64,000 nt of DNA from Flavobacterium muglaense. GTDB lineage: Bacteria; Bacteroidota; Bacteroidia; Flavobacteriales; Flavobacteriaceae. The position numbers and the translations under genes are program-made. The DNA lies in the NCBI RefSeq assembly GCF_014305155.1, contig NZ_JACRUK010000003.1, positions 1 through 64,000 of the forward strand, in the 5' to 3' direction. A model generated the notes under the pieces. The model saw only the letters and a list, made by a program, of their open reading frames with translations, ran no database searches and was not told where the DNA came from. Positions 17,556 through 27,250 of the stretch are shown in pieces; position 1 is the stretch's first letter, and the number at the start of each line of letters is the position of its first letter.

Positions 17556-19109
17556 ATGAAACTAAATGCCAAGACACAAAGGGTAATTATCGAGATTGTT
17601 TCCTTACTATACATTTTGTTGTTTGTGTATGCAGCAGTAAGCAAATTATTGGATTTCGAGAACTTTCAGGTGCAATTGGGGCAGTCTCCTTTGTTGAGTG
17701 CTTACGCTAAAATTCTTTTTTGGTTTGTTCCTGTCATCGAATTAATCATAGCCTTAGCTTTATCAATTAATTCTTTTCGGTTTTGGGGATTATATGGTGC
17801 ATTAGTAATAATGACTTTATTCACATCTTACATCTATATTATTCTAAATTTTAGTTCGGATATTCCCTGTTCTTGCGGAGGAGTGTTAGAAAAATTGGGA
17901 TGGACTGAACATTTAATTTTTAATATTATTTTTATGATCCTAGCCATAATAGCTTTATGGATATCTGTTGAAAAGCATTATGGGAACCAACCCAAAAGGC
18001 ATAAAATAAATAAATTTTTCTCTGTAATTTCACTATTTCCAGTAACTATAATGATATGCGGAAGTCTTGTCTGGTTCTTATTCCAGTCCTCTGATTATAT
18101 TATCAATAGGGAGAATCCTTTTATCCGCCGTTTTCCTACCCGTCCGATTCAATATGTAAACCAAATGGATTTAAAATACAATTCCTATTACATTGCGGGC
18201 TATGGAAAAGGAAAAATATATCTGGGTAATTATACGGCTCCATTGTATGTATTGGAAATAGATACAACCCTAAGCAGTACCAAAGAGCATAAAATTGTGA
18301 TTGATTTAAAAAAATATTCGATCCATTCTTTAAAATTAACGATTAACTCGCCTTTTTTCTATTTGATGGACGGTTCGGCTCCATTAATAATCACAGGTAC
18401 AACAGCAGATTGGAAAGGTACTGTTCAAAAGTTGGATCAACCTTATTTTTCCAAGGCTATTCCAATGGATTCACTAAACTTCGTCTTTCGTGGATTGAGT
18501 AGTGCTACCCGAGAAAATGTTTTAGGGGTATTTAATATTCAAAATCCATCTAAATTAAAATTAGCCTATGGACTGCTCCAAAAGCAATCCAAGAACGATG
18601 GAATATTTGATACGGATGGTCATTTAACTTATAGTAAAGAACTAGCTAAAATCATCTATGTTTATGCTTATAAAAATCAATATATAGTAGCCGACAACTA
18701 CGGGAAATTAAACTATCGTGGAAAAACCATTGATACAGTCAATACCCCTCAAATTAAAATTGCACATTTGAATAATGGAACACAAAAGACAATGGCTGTT
18801 CCTCCCTTATTGGTAAATGGTTTTGCAGTAGCGTATAAGCATTTACTTTTCGTTGATTCTCATTTACGAGGACAATATGAACCCGAAAAGGTTTCCAAAA
18901 GAGTATCCACTTTTGATGTTTATGATCTTACTAAAAAGAGCTGTTTAATGAGTTTTTATTTGCCGGGAATACAACGCCATAAGCTTCATTCTTTTTATAT
19001 AACAGACCACCATATTTTTATCATAATCAATAGGCAGTTGTTGGTGTATCAAATCAATAAAAATTTAAAAAAAGAATTGGAAAAAACGATTCATTCCATT
19101 TCGCAATAG
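17556..19109 (+). CDS. MauE/DoxX-like membrane redox protein with propeller-like C-terminal domain
   Basis: Residues 1-190 form a four- to five-helix membrane domain of the MauE/DoxX type, with the motif IPCSCGGVLEKLGW (about 107-120). Its CxC pair is the conserved redox centre of Bacteroidetes MauE-like proteins, which are thought to help disulfide formation. After a further membrane segment (about 155-175) comes a long extracytoplasmic domain (about 185-517) rich in beta strands and repeated hydrophobic/aromatic blades, resembling the propeller proteins that accompany short secreted peptides in Bacteroidetes. The next gene, 73 bases on, encodes a four-cysteine secreted peptide, a natural substrate for such a redox protein. 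The propeller assignment is inference. Confidence 0.75.
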   Translation: MKLNAKTQRVIIEIVSLLYILLFVYAAVSKLLDFENFQVQLGQSPLLSAYAKILFWFVPVIELIIALALSINSFRFWGLYGALVIMTLFTSYIYIILNFSSDIPCSCGGVLEKLGWTEHLIFNIIFMILAIIALWISVEKHYGNQPKRHKINKFFSVISLFPVTIMICGSLVWFLFQSSDYIINRENPFIRRFPTRPIQYVNQMDLKYNSYYIAGYGKGKIYLGNYTAPLYVLEIDTTLSSTKEHKIVIDLKKYSIHSLKLTINSPFFYLMDGSAPLIITGTTADWKGTVQKLDQPYFSKAIPMDSLNFVFRGLSSATRENVLGVFNIQNPSKLKLAYGLLQKQSKNDGIFDTDGHLTYSKELAKIIYVYAYKNQYIVADNYGKLNYRGKTIDTVNTPQIKIAHLNNGTQKTMAVPPLLVNGFAVAYKHLLFVDSHLRGQYEPEKVSKRVSTFDVYDLTKKSCLMSFYLPGIQRHKLHSFYITDHHIFIIINRQLLVYQINKNLKKELEKTIHSISQ

Positions 19110-19182
19110 CATACTGGCCAGTATCAGGAGGAAGATCGAAAACCTGTAACAGAGTAGATCATTAACTTTAATTTTTAATATT

Positions 19183-19455
19183 ATGAAGACTTTTTTAAAA
19201 AAAATGTTGCCAATGTTCCTATTTGTACTTGGCATTACTGGAGCATTGATGACGATGTCAATGAATGTTCATTCAGCTAGCCCAAATCTCGTAATCGGAT
19301 GGGCGGCAGATGAAGACGACAGACCATGCCAAATCGAGGTGCAGTGCCAAGAAGATGGCGGTGTTATGTGCAGACAAAACGATACCGGTCCGCAAGCTTA
19401 TGAAAAGACAGGACCAACTTCCTGTCCAACAGAATTATTCAAAGTTGGCAGTTAA
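19183..19455 (+). CDS. DUF6520-type short secreted peptide with four cysteines
   Basis: The 90-residue protein starts MKTFLKKMLPMFLFVLGI, a classic signal peptide and the standard opening of DUF6520 proteins of Flavobacteria. The mature part of about 55 residues holds four cysteines (PCQ, QCQ, MCR, SCP), probably two disulfides. It is one of many such short exported proteins found near MauE-like, SusC/SusD and peptidase genes. Function is unknown; a secreted peptide or surface factor is inferred. A bidirectional terminator lies 12 bases after the stop. Confidence 0.8.
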   Translation: MKTFLKKMLPMFLFVLGITGALMTMSMNVHSASPNLVIGWAADEDDRPCQIEVQCQEDGGVMCRQNDTGPQAYEKTGPTSCPTELFKVGS

Positions 19456-19466
19456 CCTAAAAACAA

Positions 19467-19500
19467 AAACGATGCAGTATAGCAGTGTACTGCATCGTTT
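19467..19500. terminator. Bidirectional terminator between convergent genes
   Basis: A perfect 13-bp inverted repeat (19467-19479 with 19488-19500, 8-base loop) has A-rich sequence on its left and T-rich on its right. It can stop the DUF6520 transcript on the plus strand and the S9 peptidase operon on the minus strand. Confidence 0.85.
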
Positions 19501-19502
19501 AT

Positions 19503-22139
19503 TTATAAGCTCTCTTTAATCCATCCTTGATTCTTTTCTTCTTTTAAAAAATAATCAAACCATTGTTTTATTCGCCTTCCTAAATCGAGCTGATTTTCTT
19601 TTTGTTTCAAAGAATGCCCTTCGTTTTCATATAATAACAACACTTGTTTTTTGCCCAATCTTCGTAGGGCAAGATAAAAATCAATACTTTGTAGCCAATT
19701 CACCTGCTTATCTTGATTGCCAGCCCATGCCAATAAAGGAGTGTTTATTTTTTCAGCCTGGTTTAGCGGTGAATTCAATTCATATCCCATTTTATTGTTA
19801 AAATAAGACATTCCCATGCGCCATTGATGGTGTTCAAAACGCCACATATCAGGAGTACCGCTATTCCAATTGTAGCTAAGATAAAACGAACGCATATCTG
19901 TGGCTGCTGACCCTGCTACGGCAGCTTTAAATAAGTGGGTTTGTGTAATAATAAAATCCGTTTCATATCCCCCGAAGGAATGCCCAATTAAACCTATTCT
20001 ATGTTTATCAATCAAACCTAAATCAATGACAGCTTTGGTTCCAGCTACGGTACAATCAACGGCAGAAAAACCCAAATTTCCAATCTCATATTTTATGTCT
20101 GGAAAGAAAACAAAATAACCATCAGCATTGAAATCAATAACATTAAATCCAACATCGGAATGATTGCTTGGATTGATATAATTGTGTCTGTCATTGAATT
20201 GTTTCTCATAAATATGCACCACCATTGGATATTTTTTGCTGGAATCATAATCGCTCGGATAACATAAAAAACCTTTTAATTCGTTGCCTTTGGAATCTTT
20301 ATAGGCTATTTCTTTTAGCATAGGCCATTGATAATTCCAATGCTGCTTATTGGATTGAATTACGGTCTTTAGTTTTTTACCTGATTCTGAAATTAGAATG
20401 CGAGGAGGTAAATCAAAACTTTGTTCCTTACAAATAATGACAGTACCGTTTTGTTTCAGCTGGCTTATTTTTTTACTCGAATCAAATAACTTTCGCTCAG
20501 CTGCATTTCGCGACCATGAATAGACTCCTAGATTTCCGTCTTTTGAAAGACCATTTAGCATTACATCATCATCGAGATCCACAATTGTTGATAGCCATCC
20601 ATTGTAATTTTCCTTTCCATAAAAACTCGTGTGTTGCAATTTAAAACGGAATTGGATGTTGTTTTCTTTCCCATGAGTCAATCGAATAGACTTGCCCGTC
20701 AAAGGATTAATTTCCCAAATATCATTCCGATCATAAAGTACAATCGTTTCATCATTCCTTGTCCAACCCGGACAACCTACCGCTGTCCGTTCAATAGGTC
20801 TATCAATAGCTTCCGATTCAAACTGAGTTGGAAGGTTTCCAGTTATGTTTTTATGCAGTTTATTTTTTATATCATATACCCACCAATCAGCGTCCCGAAA
20901 ATAAGCGATGTAGTTCCCTTTTGGCGAAGGAATAGTAGCCAAAATATAGGAAGATTGTTTCTCCAAGAAAAGATCTTTCTTTCCCGATCTTAGGTCTAAA
21001 AGATAAAAATCCATTGGTCCATTACCAACCTCAAATTGGGGTTCATACATTTTTGGATTGGCAACAATAGCATAATTAAAATCCCCAGTGAACATAATCC
21101 AAGGGTGTTCTTCAGAAGTTAGCATTTGAAATCGGTCTTCTTGTGGAAACCAAACAGCCATTCTTGCCGTATTATTCGTTGCCCACACTTGTTCCTGTGG
21201 ATAGATCCAAGGAGCATTTCCTGCCCAAAGTTGCACCTTCGGATTAGTAGGTTTAGTAGGAAAATCAACCGCGAAGAAAACCTTATCCAAGTCATCAGAA
21301 AGTGTCAATTTATACATTCCAAAAGGCACAATAGCACCGTCCTTCGGAAAATTAGGAAAAGAACTACCATCCAATTCATACCTCATTTTGGTTTTTAAAT
21401 CATAGAGAATCACAGTATTATTTTCTCTATTTTTAAAGGTTTCCATTTTCTTAAAGAAAGCGATACCATCATCATTTGTATTCCATTCAAACCCGTGATA
21501 GGTGGCTTTAGTTTCTTTAAGGACGGTCTCACGCTTAAAATTTTTTCCAAAAGAAATGATTTCAACAGTAGATAAATCTTTGGTGACAGAGTTAAAGACT
21601 ATTTTCTCTTTGCAGTTGTCCATTTTAAATTGCTTTACACCTGCGACAGATACTACTATTTCAGAACCCAATCGCAATACTTCTAGTTTGCTGTCTCCAG
21701 ATTGTTTAGTGCAGTAAATCAATTCAGTCCCATTTCCTGAAAAGGCGTAGGAAGTCACATTGTCAATTTGTTGCTGTTTCCCTGATTTAAGGTGGATCAA
21801 ACAAAGCCCTTTCGGATTGCGAACCGCAAACCATCCCGCTTTGCTATAACTACCATTGTAGCCTTTTGGAAAATGAAAATGCTTTTTATTCATCGTATTC
21901 TTCACAAATAAAGTATCAAGACCACTTTCATAGTATAACGTATAACTGACCCATTCACCGTTCTCTGATAGGTCTTTAATTTGTAGGTCACTCCATAGAT
22001 GATAATCATCCACAGTTAATTTCTTTTGTTGAACCTTCTGACTTATAACTGGTAAAGACCATAATAAGACTAAAAAAAAGAAACATTGGGAAAAGTTGTA
22101 AAACGGTGTTTTTTTTATTGGAGAGTAGAATGTTTTCAT
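19503..22139 (-). CDS. S9-family (prolyl oligopeptidase-like) secreted serine peptidase
   Basis: This 878-residue exported peptidase has an N-terminal hydrophobic signal (about 17-33, SQCFFFLVLLWSLPVIS). A long beta-propeller-like region (40-600) follows, then an alpha/beta-hydrolase domain. The catalytic triad can be read: Ser in GHSFGGYE near 718, Asp in WAGNQDKQV near 809, and His in NEGHSLK near 841. Its start overlaps the SusD stop (TGATG, 22137-22141), so translation is coupled to the SusC/SusD pair. This suggests it processes peptides taken up by SusCD in the periplasm or at the surface. Confidence 0.88.
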   Translation of the reverse strand: MKTFYSPIKKTPFYNFSQCFFFLVLLWSLPVISQKVQQKKLTVDDYHLWSDLQIKDLSENGEWVSYTLYYESGLDTLFVKNTMNKKHFHFPKGYNGSYSKAGWFAVRNPKGLCLIHLKSGKQQQIDNVTSYAFSGNGTELIYCTKQSGDSKLEVLRLGSEIVVSVAGVKQFKMDNCKEKIVFNSVTKDLSTVEIISFGKNFKRETVLKETKATYHGFEWNTNDDGIAFFKKMETFKNRENNTVILYDLKTKMRYELDGSSFPNFPKDGAIVPFGMYKLTLSDDLDKVFFAVDFPTKPTNPKVQLWAGNAPWIYPQEQVWATNNTARMAVWFPQEDRFQMLTSEEHPWIMFTGDFNYAIVANPKMYEPQFEVGNGPMDFYLLDLRSGKKDLFLEKQSSYILATIPSPKGNYIAYFRDADWWVYDIKNKLHKNITGNLPTQFESEAIDRPIERTAVGCPGWTRNDETIVLYDRNDIWEINPLTGKSIRLTHGKENNIQFRFKLQHTSFYGKENYNGWLSTIVDLDDDVMLNGLSKDGNLGVYSWSRNAAERKLFDSSKKISQLKQNGTVIICKEQSFDLPPRILISESGKKLKTVIQSNKQHWNYQWPMLKEIAYKDSKGNELKGFLCYPSDYDSSKKYPMVVHIYEKQFNDRHNYINPSNHSDVGFNVIDFNADGYFVFFPDIKYEIGNLGFSAVDCTVAGTKAVIDLGLIDKHRIGLIGHSFGGYETDFIITQTHLFKAAVAGSAATDMRSFYLSYNWNSGTPDMWRFEHHQWRMGMSYFNNKMGYELNSPLNQAEKINTPLLAWAGNQDKQVNWLQSIDFYLALRRLGKKQVLLLYENEGHSLKQKENQLDLGRRIKQWFDYFLKEEKNQGWIKESL

Positions 22140-23536
22140 CAGTATCCCGTATTTTGTGGTAATAAATTTGGATTTAAACTAAGCTCGTCTTCTGGAATTG
22201 GGAATAGCCTATCTGTGCTGTCCCATCCTAATTTTGACCCTTCCAATTCAGCATCTAATGTTCCCGTTCTTTTGAGGTCAAAAAAGCGATGACCGAACTC
22301 AGTGAACAATTCCCAACGACGTTCCTTCATAATGGCTGTTAAAAGCTGTTGTTGATTCAAACCATTTAAAGGAACAAGTCCAGCACCTTGCCTAACATGA
22401 TTCAAGTCGTCCAAGGCATTAATGGTTTCGCCTTGGTGCGCTCTTGCTTCTGCGCGGATAAGATAGATTTCGGCTAACCGAAAAATGATAGAATACTCAG
22501 TCGAAACAGATCCTGGATTATATTGACTATACTTTTTGGCAAAGTAAAATCTAGTGGTATTGTTTGTTATTGATCCTATCCAAGCCGTTTTTCTTAAATC
22601 CGTATTGGAAAAGGATTGTACCAAAGATTCAGTCAATGCAACATTGGCCGGTGGTGCAGCCAAGATGGTAAAGGAAGCCGCTTCAAATGTGTTTTTACCT
22701 TCAGGGTTGGGAGTCAATTGCCAGATGGTTTCTTTGCACCCTTTCAGAAACACCTTCTTAATATCAGGTTCATCAGTATAGAGTGAAGTTTGATTTAAAA
22801 CCGCTGAGGCAGCATTAGCCGCTTCGCCCCAAGCTTCAGTATAAAGATAAACTCGTGCCATCAAAGCGAGAACTGTAGCTTTATTGGGTCTTGCTCGACC
22901 ACTACCATAATAATTTTCGGGCAATAATGTTGAGGCAGCTTCAAGATCGCTAATAATAAGTTGGTAAACCTCTTGGGTAGTTTTTCGACTAACACTTTTG
23001 TTTAGCTGATAATCTGTAGTGGTGATATAAGGAACGTCTCCATAGAGATTAACCATATAAAAATGTAAAAAGGCTCGAACAAAAAGGGCTTCTCCCTTGA
23101 GCCTGTTGGCATCTTCCTTTGGGATTTTGGTAGAGGCGGTAATCCCTTCTAGCACTGCATTGACAGCATATACCTGATTGTAGGTGGTATTCCAATACGT
23201 TTTTATTGCTTGATTCAAGGGCAATAACGAATTGTTGTAAAAATCATAGGTGCTGTTACTGGCACTACCATAAAAATCCAACTCATCGGCATAACATCCC
23301 AAACGATAGGAGAGACCAAAGGCTGAGCCTGTCAAAATCCCAGAATCCCTGAGGGAGGCATACACATTGCGCATGGCAGCGTCGGCAGTAGTTGGATCCT
23401 GAAACACAACCACTCCAGTCAATTGGTTGTTGGGCAAGTCAACGGCAACAAAAGAGTCGCAAGAACTACTATATAATGCTGTTATCATTCCAAGGACAAT
23501 AAGCAACCCAATATTTTTTGAATATATATTTTTCAT
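22139..23536 (-). CDS. RagB/SusD-family outer-membrane lipoprotein
   Basis: SusD-like proteins sit on top of a SusC channel and capture nutrients. The 465 residues start with a lipoprotein signal (MKNIYSKNIGLLIVLGMITALYSSSCDSF, lipobox cysteine at about 26). They contain the family's landmarks: RLKGEALFVRAFLHFYMVNLYGDVP (about 144-168), the SusD helical repeats, and the C-terminal RRWELFTEFGHRFFDLKR followed by PIPEDELSLNPNL. It is 11 bases after the SusC gene. Substrate cannot be read from sequence; the linked peptidase argues for peptides. Confidence 0.93.
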   Translation of the reverse strand: MKNIYSKNIGLLIVLGMITALYSSSCDSFVAVDLPNNQLTGVVVFQDPTTADAAMRNVYASLRDSGILTGSAFGLSYRLGCYADELDFYGSASNSTYDFYNNSLLPLNQAIKTYWNTTYNQVYAVNAVLEGITASTKIPKEDANRLKGEALFVRAFLHFYMVNLYGDVPYITTTDYQLNKSVSRKTTQEVYQLIISDLEAASTLLPENYYGSGRARPNKATVLALMARVYLYTEAWGEAANAASAVLNQTSLYTDEPDIKKVFLKGCKETIWQLTPNPEGKNTFEAASFTILAAPPANVALTESLVQSFSNTDLRKTAWIGSITNNTTRFYFAKKYSQYNPGSVSTEYSIIFRLAEIYLIRAEARAHQGETINALDDLNHVRQGAGLVPLNGLNQQQLLTAIMKERRWELFTEFGHRFFDLKRTGTLDAELEGSKLGWDSTDRLFPIPEDELSLNPNLLPQNTGY

Positions 23537-23547
23537 GATAGTATATT

Positions 23548-26544
23548 TTAAAATTGAAACTGAACACCAGAATTGATCATTTTTAGTGGGGGTAAAAAGC
23601 CCGATTTTATGAATTCAGGATCACCATCTTTATAGGGAGTAAAAGTCAAAAGGTTTTGTGCTTCTACATATACCTTACATTTAATTGCTGTTCTGGGGAG
23701 TGGAATGGCATAACTAATAGATATGTTTTTCAACCTTATGAAGGAGGCATCTACGATCATAGCATCACTGTTTTCATATAAGGTTTGGGCATTCATTACT
23801 TGGGAATTGGTTCCTGTGGTAAACTTCTGGTAATTGGCGCTATCTCCTTGCTGCTGCCAACTGTCCACAAATCGCACGGGTTGATTGTAATTTCTTCTTC
23901 CAGCAGCCCCTATACTAATATTGGTGTTTTTTTGCTTCACAAACTGAAAGAGGAAACTCAAATTCCAATTTTTATATTGCAACTGATTTTGCAGTCCTCC
24001 AAAAAACTTAGGATTTAGGTCTACCACTTTTTGTTTGTCTTCTGGAAAGGTGATTTGTCCATCTCCATTGCTGTCCACAAACTCATAGATTCCGGTAACT
24101 GGGTTAACTCCCTTATAGACATAAACTAAACTAATGTTGAGCGGCTGACCAATCCGATACCGTTGACTAAATGTCGATGCTTCCAAATCGGGGAAGTCAA
24201 CCAATTTATTTTTAAGAATGGAAATATTAAAGTCAGTACTCCATTTAAAATTAGTTCCTGTTCGATTTTTAGTTTGTAAAGTAAATTCCAAACCTGTATT
24301 CTCTACCACAGCATTCAAATTGGCCTGTATGGAGCTAAAACCCGTTGTGCCGGGTAGCGGAATCCCCACCAATTGATTGGAAGACTTATTCATAAAGGTG
24401 GCAGCAGTCAGCATAATTCGATCATTAAAGAATCCAAGTTCAAGAGCAGCTTCGAGTTTTTTATTGGTTTCCCAGCTAAATTCGGGGTTAAAAAGCCTTG
24501 TGGGTTGTAAGCCTGCAACATTTTGATAAGATTGACCAGAAGAACTGTAGGTATTGAGGAATTGGTAATCACCAATCTGATCGTTTCCTGTAGAACCATA
24601 GCTGGCTCGTAGCTTACCAAAACTCAGAATTTCAGAATTTTGCAAAAAGGCTTCCTTGCTAAAAATCCATGCAGTCCCCACAGCACCAAAAAAAGCAAAA
24701 CGATTTTCAGGACCAAACCGACTCGAACCGTCTCTGCGTCCCGTGAAATTGATGATATACCGCTGCTTCCAGTCGTAATTGATTCTTCCAAATAAAGCAG
24801 CATACTTATAAACGACCTCATCACTCAAAAATACCTGTCGTATGGAGGCGGAGGCCAAGTCATAAATTAAACCGTTGGATGTAAAACCGATGCCGTTTTG
24901 GCTTAACCGCGTAGTCAGTTGCTGTTGAAAAGTACTTCCCAATAAAGCATCCAAATGGCCATTGCCCCATAGTGTACTAAAGTTTAATTGAGGCTCAATA
25001 ATCCATGACCTGCGGGCTGTTTTGGTCACAAACAAAGCCGAACTCTCGCTCGTGATACCAAAGGAAGGGTTATTGATGGTGGAAGGAGAGGTTCGGGTTT
25101 CGGTATGATTGGTGTCTGTATAGCCAAAACTACTTTTAATTTGCAGTTTCGAGAAAATTTGATAGGATACTAGTGTATTGGCTATCAAATCATTTGTTTT
25201 GGAACGGTGTTCAGCATTCAGGAATCGCAACGGATTTCCGAAAGTATTATTTTCCCAATTGAGATTGCCTTCGGCATCATAAAGGGCAGGAGCATTCGGA
25301 GCCAATGACCTGCCATCTATAGTAAGATCTGCGGCAGCTTGGTTGTTATTTTGAACAGTATAGTTTGCTGCCACGGTCAATCGAAAACGCTTGTCAGTTG
25401 AAGTGTGCCCTAAATTCAAAAGTACACCACCCTTATGATATAAAAAATCGGCTGGATATACTGTTCCCTGTTCCTTATAATTGCCCCCAAACAAAAACTG
25501 GGTTTGTTCAGTTCCTCCTGAAACACTGCCTTGCAAGGAGGAAAAAGAGGCCGTACCACCCATTAATTCCTTTTGCCAATCGGTATAGCGGTTCACATCC
25601 CAAGTTCCGTTAGTATCATAGGCATTTGCGGGATAAGTAGGAATACCATCATTGGCATAAGCCTGTTTCCGCATGGCTAAATACTGACTGGTATTCATCA
25701 ATTTGGCAAAAGCTGTTGCTTTTCCAGCACCTGTAGAAGCATTAAAATTAAATTGTGTCTTGCCTGATTTTCCTTTTTTGGTCGTAATCAGTACCACACC
25801 ATTAGCACCTCTGGAACCGTAAATAGCGGTAGCATCGGCATCCTTTAGCACTTCAATACTTTCAATGGCATCGGGATCAATACTGTTTAAAGGGCTGGTT
25901 ACATTCGGGAAGACGGAGGAAGTTTGGCTGTATCCTATGGGATCAGAAGCATAAGGGACTCCATCAATCACATACAAGGGAACATTTGCATCCGTCCGTA
26001 AACTGTTTAAACCTCTTATTTTGATATTGAATCCCCCACCTGGCGTTCCTGTTTCTTGGGTAATACTAACGCCTGCCATTCTGCCTTGCATTGTTGCCAG
26101 TACATTAGTCACAGGTTGCGTTTCGATATCCTTTGCCGTGATTCTGGCAATGCTGCCTGTACTTTCTTTTTCCTTTACAGTATAATAACCTGCATTGATG
26201 GTCACTTCCTTGAGGGTGGTCGCATCTTCCCGTAAGTGCACATTAATTATGGAATGATTGGTAACAGCTATTTCGACAGATTTGTAGCCCATAAAGGAAA
26301 AAACCAAGATGTCATTGGATCCTGCTATTATGGCATAATTGCCCTTTTCATCGGTGAGGGTTGCAAGGGGTCTACTTTTTAGTATTATGCTAACTCCGGC
26401 TAAAGCCCCGTTGTCATCGGTCACGATACCTGTGATCGTTTTGTTTTGGGCATAAACTCCTGATAGGCAACACAGGAAAAAAAGAGAGTAAATTTTGGGC
26501 AGTACTTGGACTACCCAAGGCTTGAAGTGTGATGAATTTTTCAT
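23548..26544 (-). CDS. SusC/RagA-family TonB-dependent outer-membrane channel
   Basis: The 998-residue protein starts with a signal peptide, then a carboxypeptidase-like regulatory domain (TITGIVTDDNGALAGVSI, about 36-110). A plug domain follows with the SusC signatures VPLYVIDGVPY (about 195-205) and SIEVLKDADATAIYGSRGANGVV (about 230-255). A beta-barrel ends in an aromatic-rich C-terminus (INSGVQFQF). It imports ligands from its SusD partner using TonB energy. It is the first gene of the susC-susD-S9 operon. Confidence 0.94.
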   Translation of the reverse strand: MKNSSHFKPWVVQVLPKIYSLFFLCCLSGVYAQNKTITGIVTDDNGALAGVSIILKSRPLATLTDEKGNYAIIAGSNDILVFSFMGYKSVEIAVTNHSIINVHLREDATTLKEVTINAGYYTVKEKESTGSIARITAKDIETQPVTNVLATMQGRMAGVSITQETGTPGGGFNIKIRGLNSLRTDANVPLYVIDGVPYASDPIGYSQTSSVFPNVTSPLNSIDPDAIESIEVLKDADATAIYGSRGANGVVLITTKKGKSGKTQFNFNASTGAGKATAFAKLMNTSQYLAMRKQAYANDGIPTYPANAYDTNGTWDVNRYTDWQKELMGGTASFSSLQGSVSGGTEQTQFLFGGNYKEQGTVYPADFLYHKGGVLLNLGHTSTDKRFRLTVAANYTVQNNNQAAADLTIDGRSLAPNAPALYDAEGNLNWENNTFGNPLRFLNAEHRSKTNDLIANTLVSYQIFSKLQIKSSFGYTDTNHTETRTSPSTINNPSFGITSESSALFVTKTARRSWIIEPQLNFSTLWGNGHLDALLGSTFQQQLTTRLSQNGIGFTSNGLIYDLASASIRQVFLSDEVVYKYAALFGRINYDWKQRYIINFTGRRDGSSRFGPENRFAFFGAVGTAWIFSKEAFLQNSEILSFGKLRASYGSTGNDQIGDYQFLNTYSSSGQSYQNVAGLQPTRLFNPEFSWETNKKLEAALELGFFNDRIMLTAATFMNKSSNQLVGIPLPGTTGFSSIQANLNAVVENTGLEFTLQTKNRTGTNFKWSTDFNISILKNKLVDFPDLEASTFSQRYRIGQPLNISLVYVYKGVNPVTGIYEFVDSNGDGQITFPEDKQKVVDLNPKFFGGLQNQLQYKNWNLSFLFQFVKQKNTNISIGAAGRRNYNQPVRFVDSWQQQGDSANYQKFTTGTNSQVMNAQTLYENSDAMIVDASFIRLKNISISYAIPLPRTAIKCKVYVEAQNLLTFTPYKDGDPEFIKSGFLPPLKMINSGVQFQF

Positions 26545-27012
26545 ACTTTTGGATGGGTTTAATGAAACATTGGTTTTGTTAGCTTTGGTCCTCTATTCAA
26601 CCGCCAAGAAGAGTTAGAGGGCCTTTTTTTTGATGTGCCGCGAAGGCGCTACGGCACGAAGTTTTTTTGTTTTTTAATTCATAGGCATTTGGTTTTAAAG
26701 GATTTATTATTTTATTTTTTTTCTGCAAATGGAACAAAGGGCTAGGGCAAAATTGTTCAAACCAGATAACTTCTGCCTTCTAACCACTGATTACTGACCA
26801 CTGCCATCTGCTCACTGCTTCATAGGCATTTGGGTTTAAAGGGTTTTTGAAAAGGAAAGTCCACCGCCCTTGCTTGTTGGAGCCAAGCGTAGACGATGTC
26901 TTTCCCAACTAATTCAATAAACAAATGATGTATTGCGAAACTTAAAAAAGAAACAGTGCTAAGAATGGAAGTGAGGAACCAATGGAATAAAAAATGGCAT
27001 GGAACTCAGCTT
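26545..27012. other. Non-coding region upstream of susC with hairpins and a short direct repeat
   Basis: No credible gene is present. Two hairpins followed by T-runs on the plus strand are visible: CCTCTA/TAGAGG (26590-26595/26615-26620, then CTTTTTTTT nearby) and GTGCCG/CGGCAC (26635-26640/26652-26657, then GTTTTTTTG). No plus-strand gene leads into them. A 24-bp imperfect direct repeat beginning TTCATAGGCATTTGG occurs at 26678-26701 and 26819-26842. The piece 26771-26820 has several ACTG words. Confidence 0.45.
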
Positions 27013-27120
27013 ATCGACCGGGGTACTGGTATACCTTGCAACAATAAGTGAGCCCACGCCATAGGACGTGAGCATCTTACTTATCATCTCGTTGCATAAA
27101 ATTACCAGTTTTCGGATCGA
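27013..27120. repeat. Nested ~108-bp imperfect inverted repeat
   Basis: Several arms pair in register: ACTGGTA (27025-27031) with TACCAGT (27103-27109), TGCAAC (27037-27042) with GTTGCA (27091-27096), ATAAGT (27044-27049) with ACTTAT (27079-27084), and CACG (27055-27058) with CGTG (27067-27070). The outermost bases (TCGACCG with CGGATCGA) also partly pair. It has no coding potential. It could be a structured RNA, a small palindromic element or an element end. Confidence 0.6.
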
Positions 27121-27197
27121 GATTCAAAGCGAATGCTTCAATATTGTATTTGAAGAATCGCAAATTTAATATTAAAAACAAATTTATGCAAAAAACA

Positions 27198-27227
27198 TTT
27201 GTAATCCAAATGGATTACATAAATTTT
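27198..27227 (+). promoter_or_regulatory. Promoter with embedded palindromic operator for the XRE gene
   Basis: TTTG (27198-27201) and TAAATTTT (27220-27227, one off TAnnTTTG) are 18 bases apart, fitting a Bacteroidetes promoter. The palindrome GTAATCCA-AA-TGGATTAC fills 27201-27218, exactly the space between the two elements, and lies 33 bases before the XRE start codon. This is the layout of a self-repressing antitoxin/regulator operator. Confidence 0.6.
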
Positions 27228-27250
27228 TAAAAATAGAGCAAAATTGCACT

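Noticed and set aside
26590..26670. Terminators of a plus-strand gene upstream of susC
   Set aside because: No plus-strand gene leads into these hairpins, so they are noted only as hairpins.
27013..27120. Retron ncRNA
   Set aside because: No reverse transcriptase gene is near; nested arms alone are not enough.
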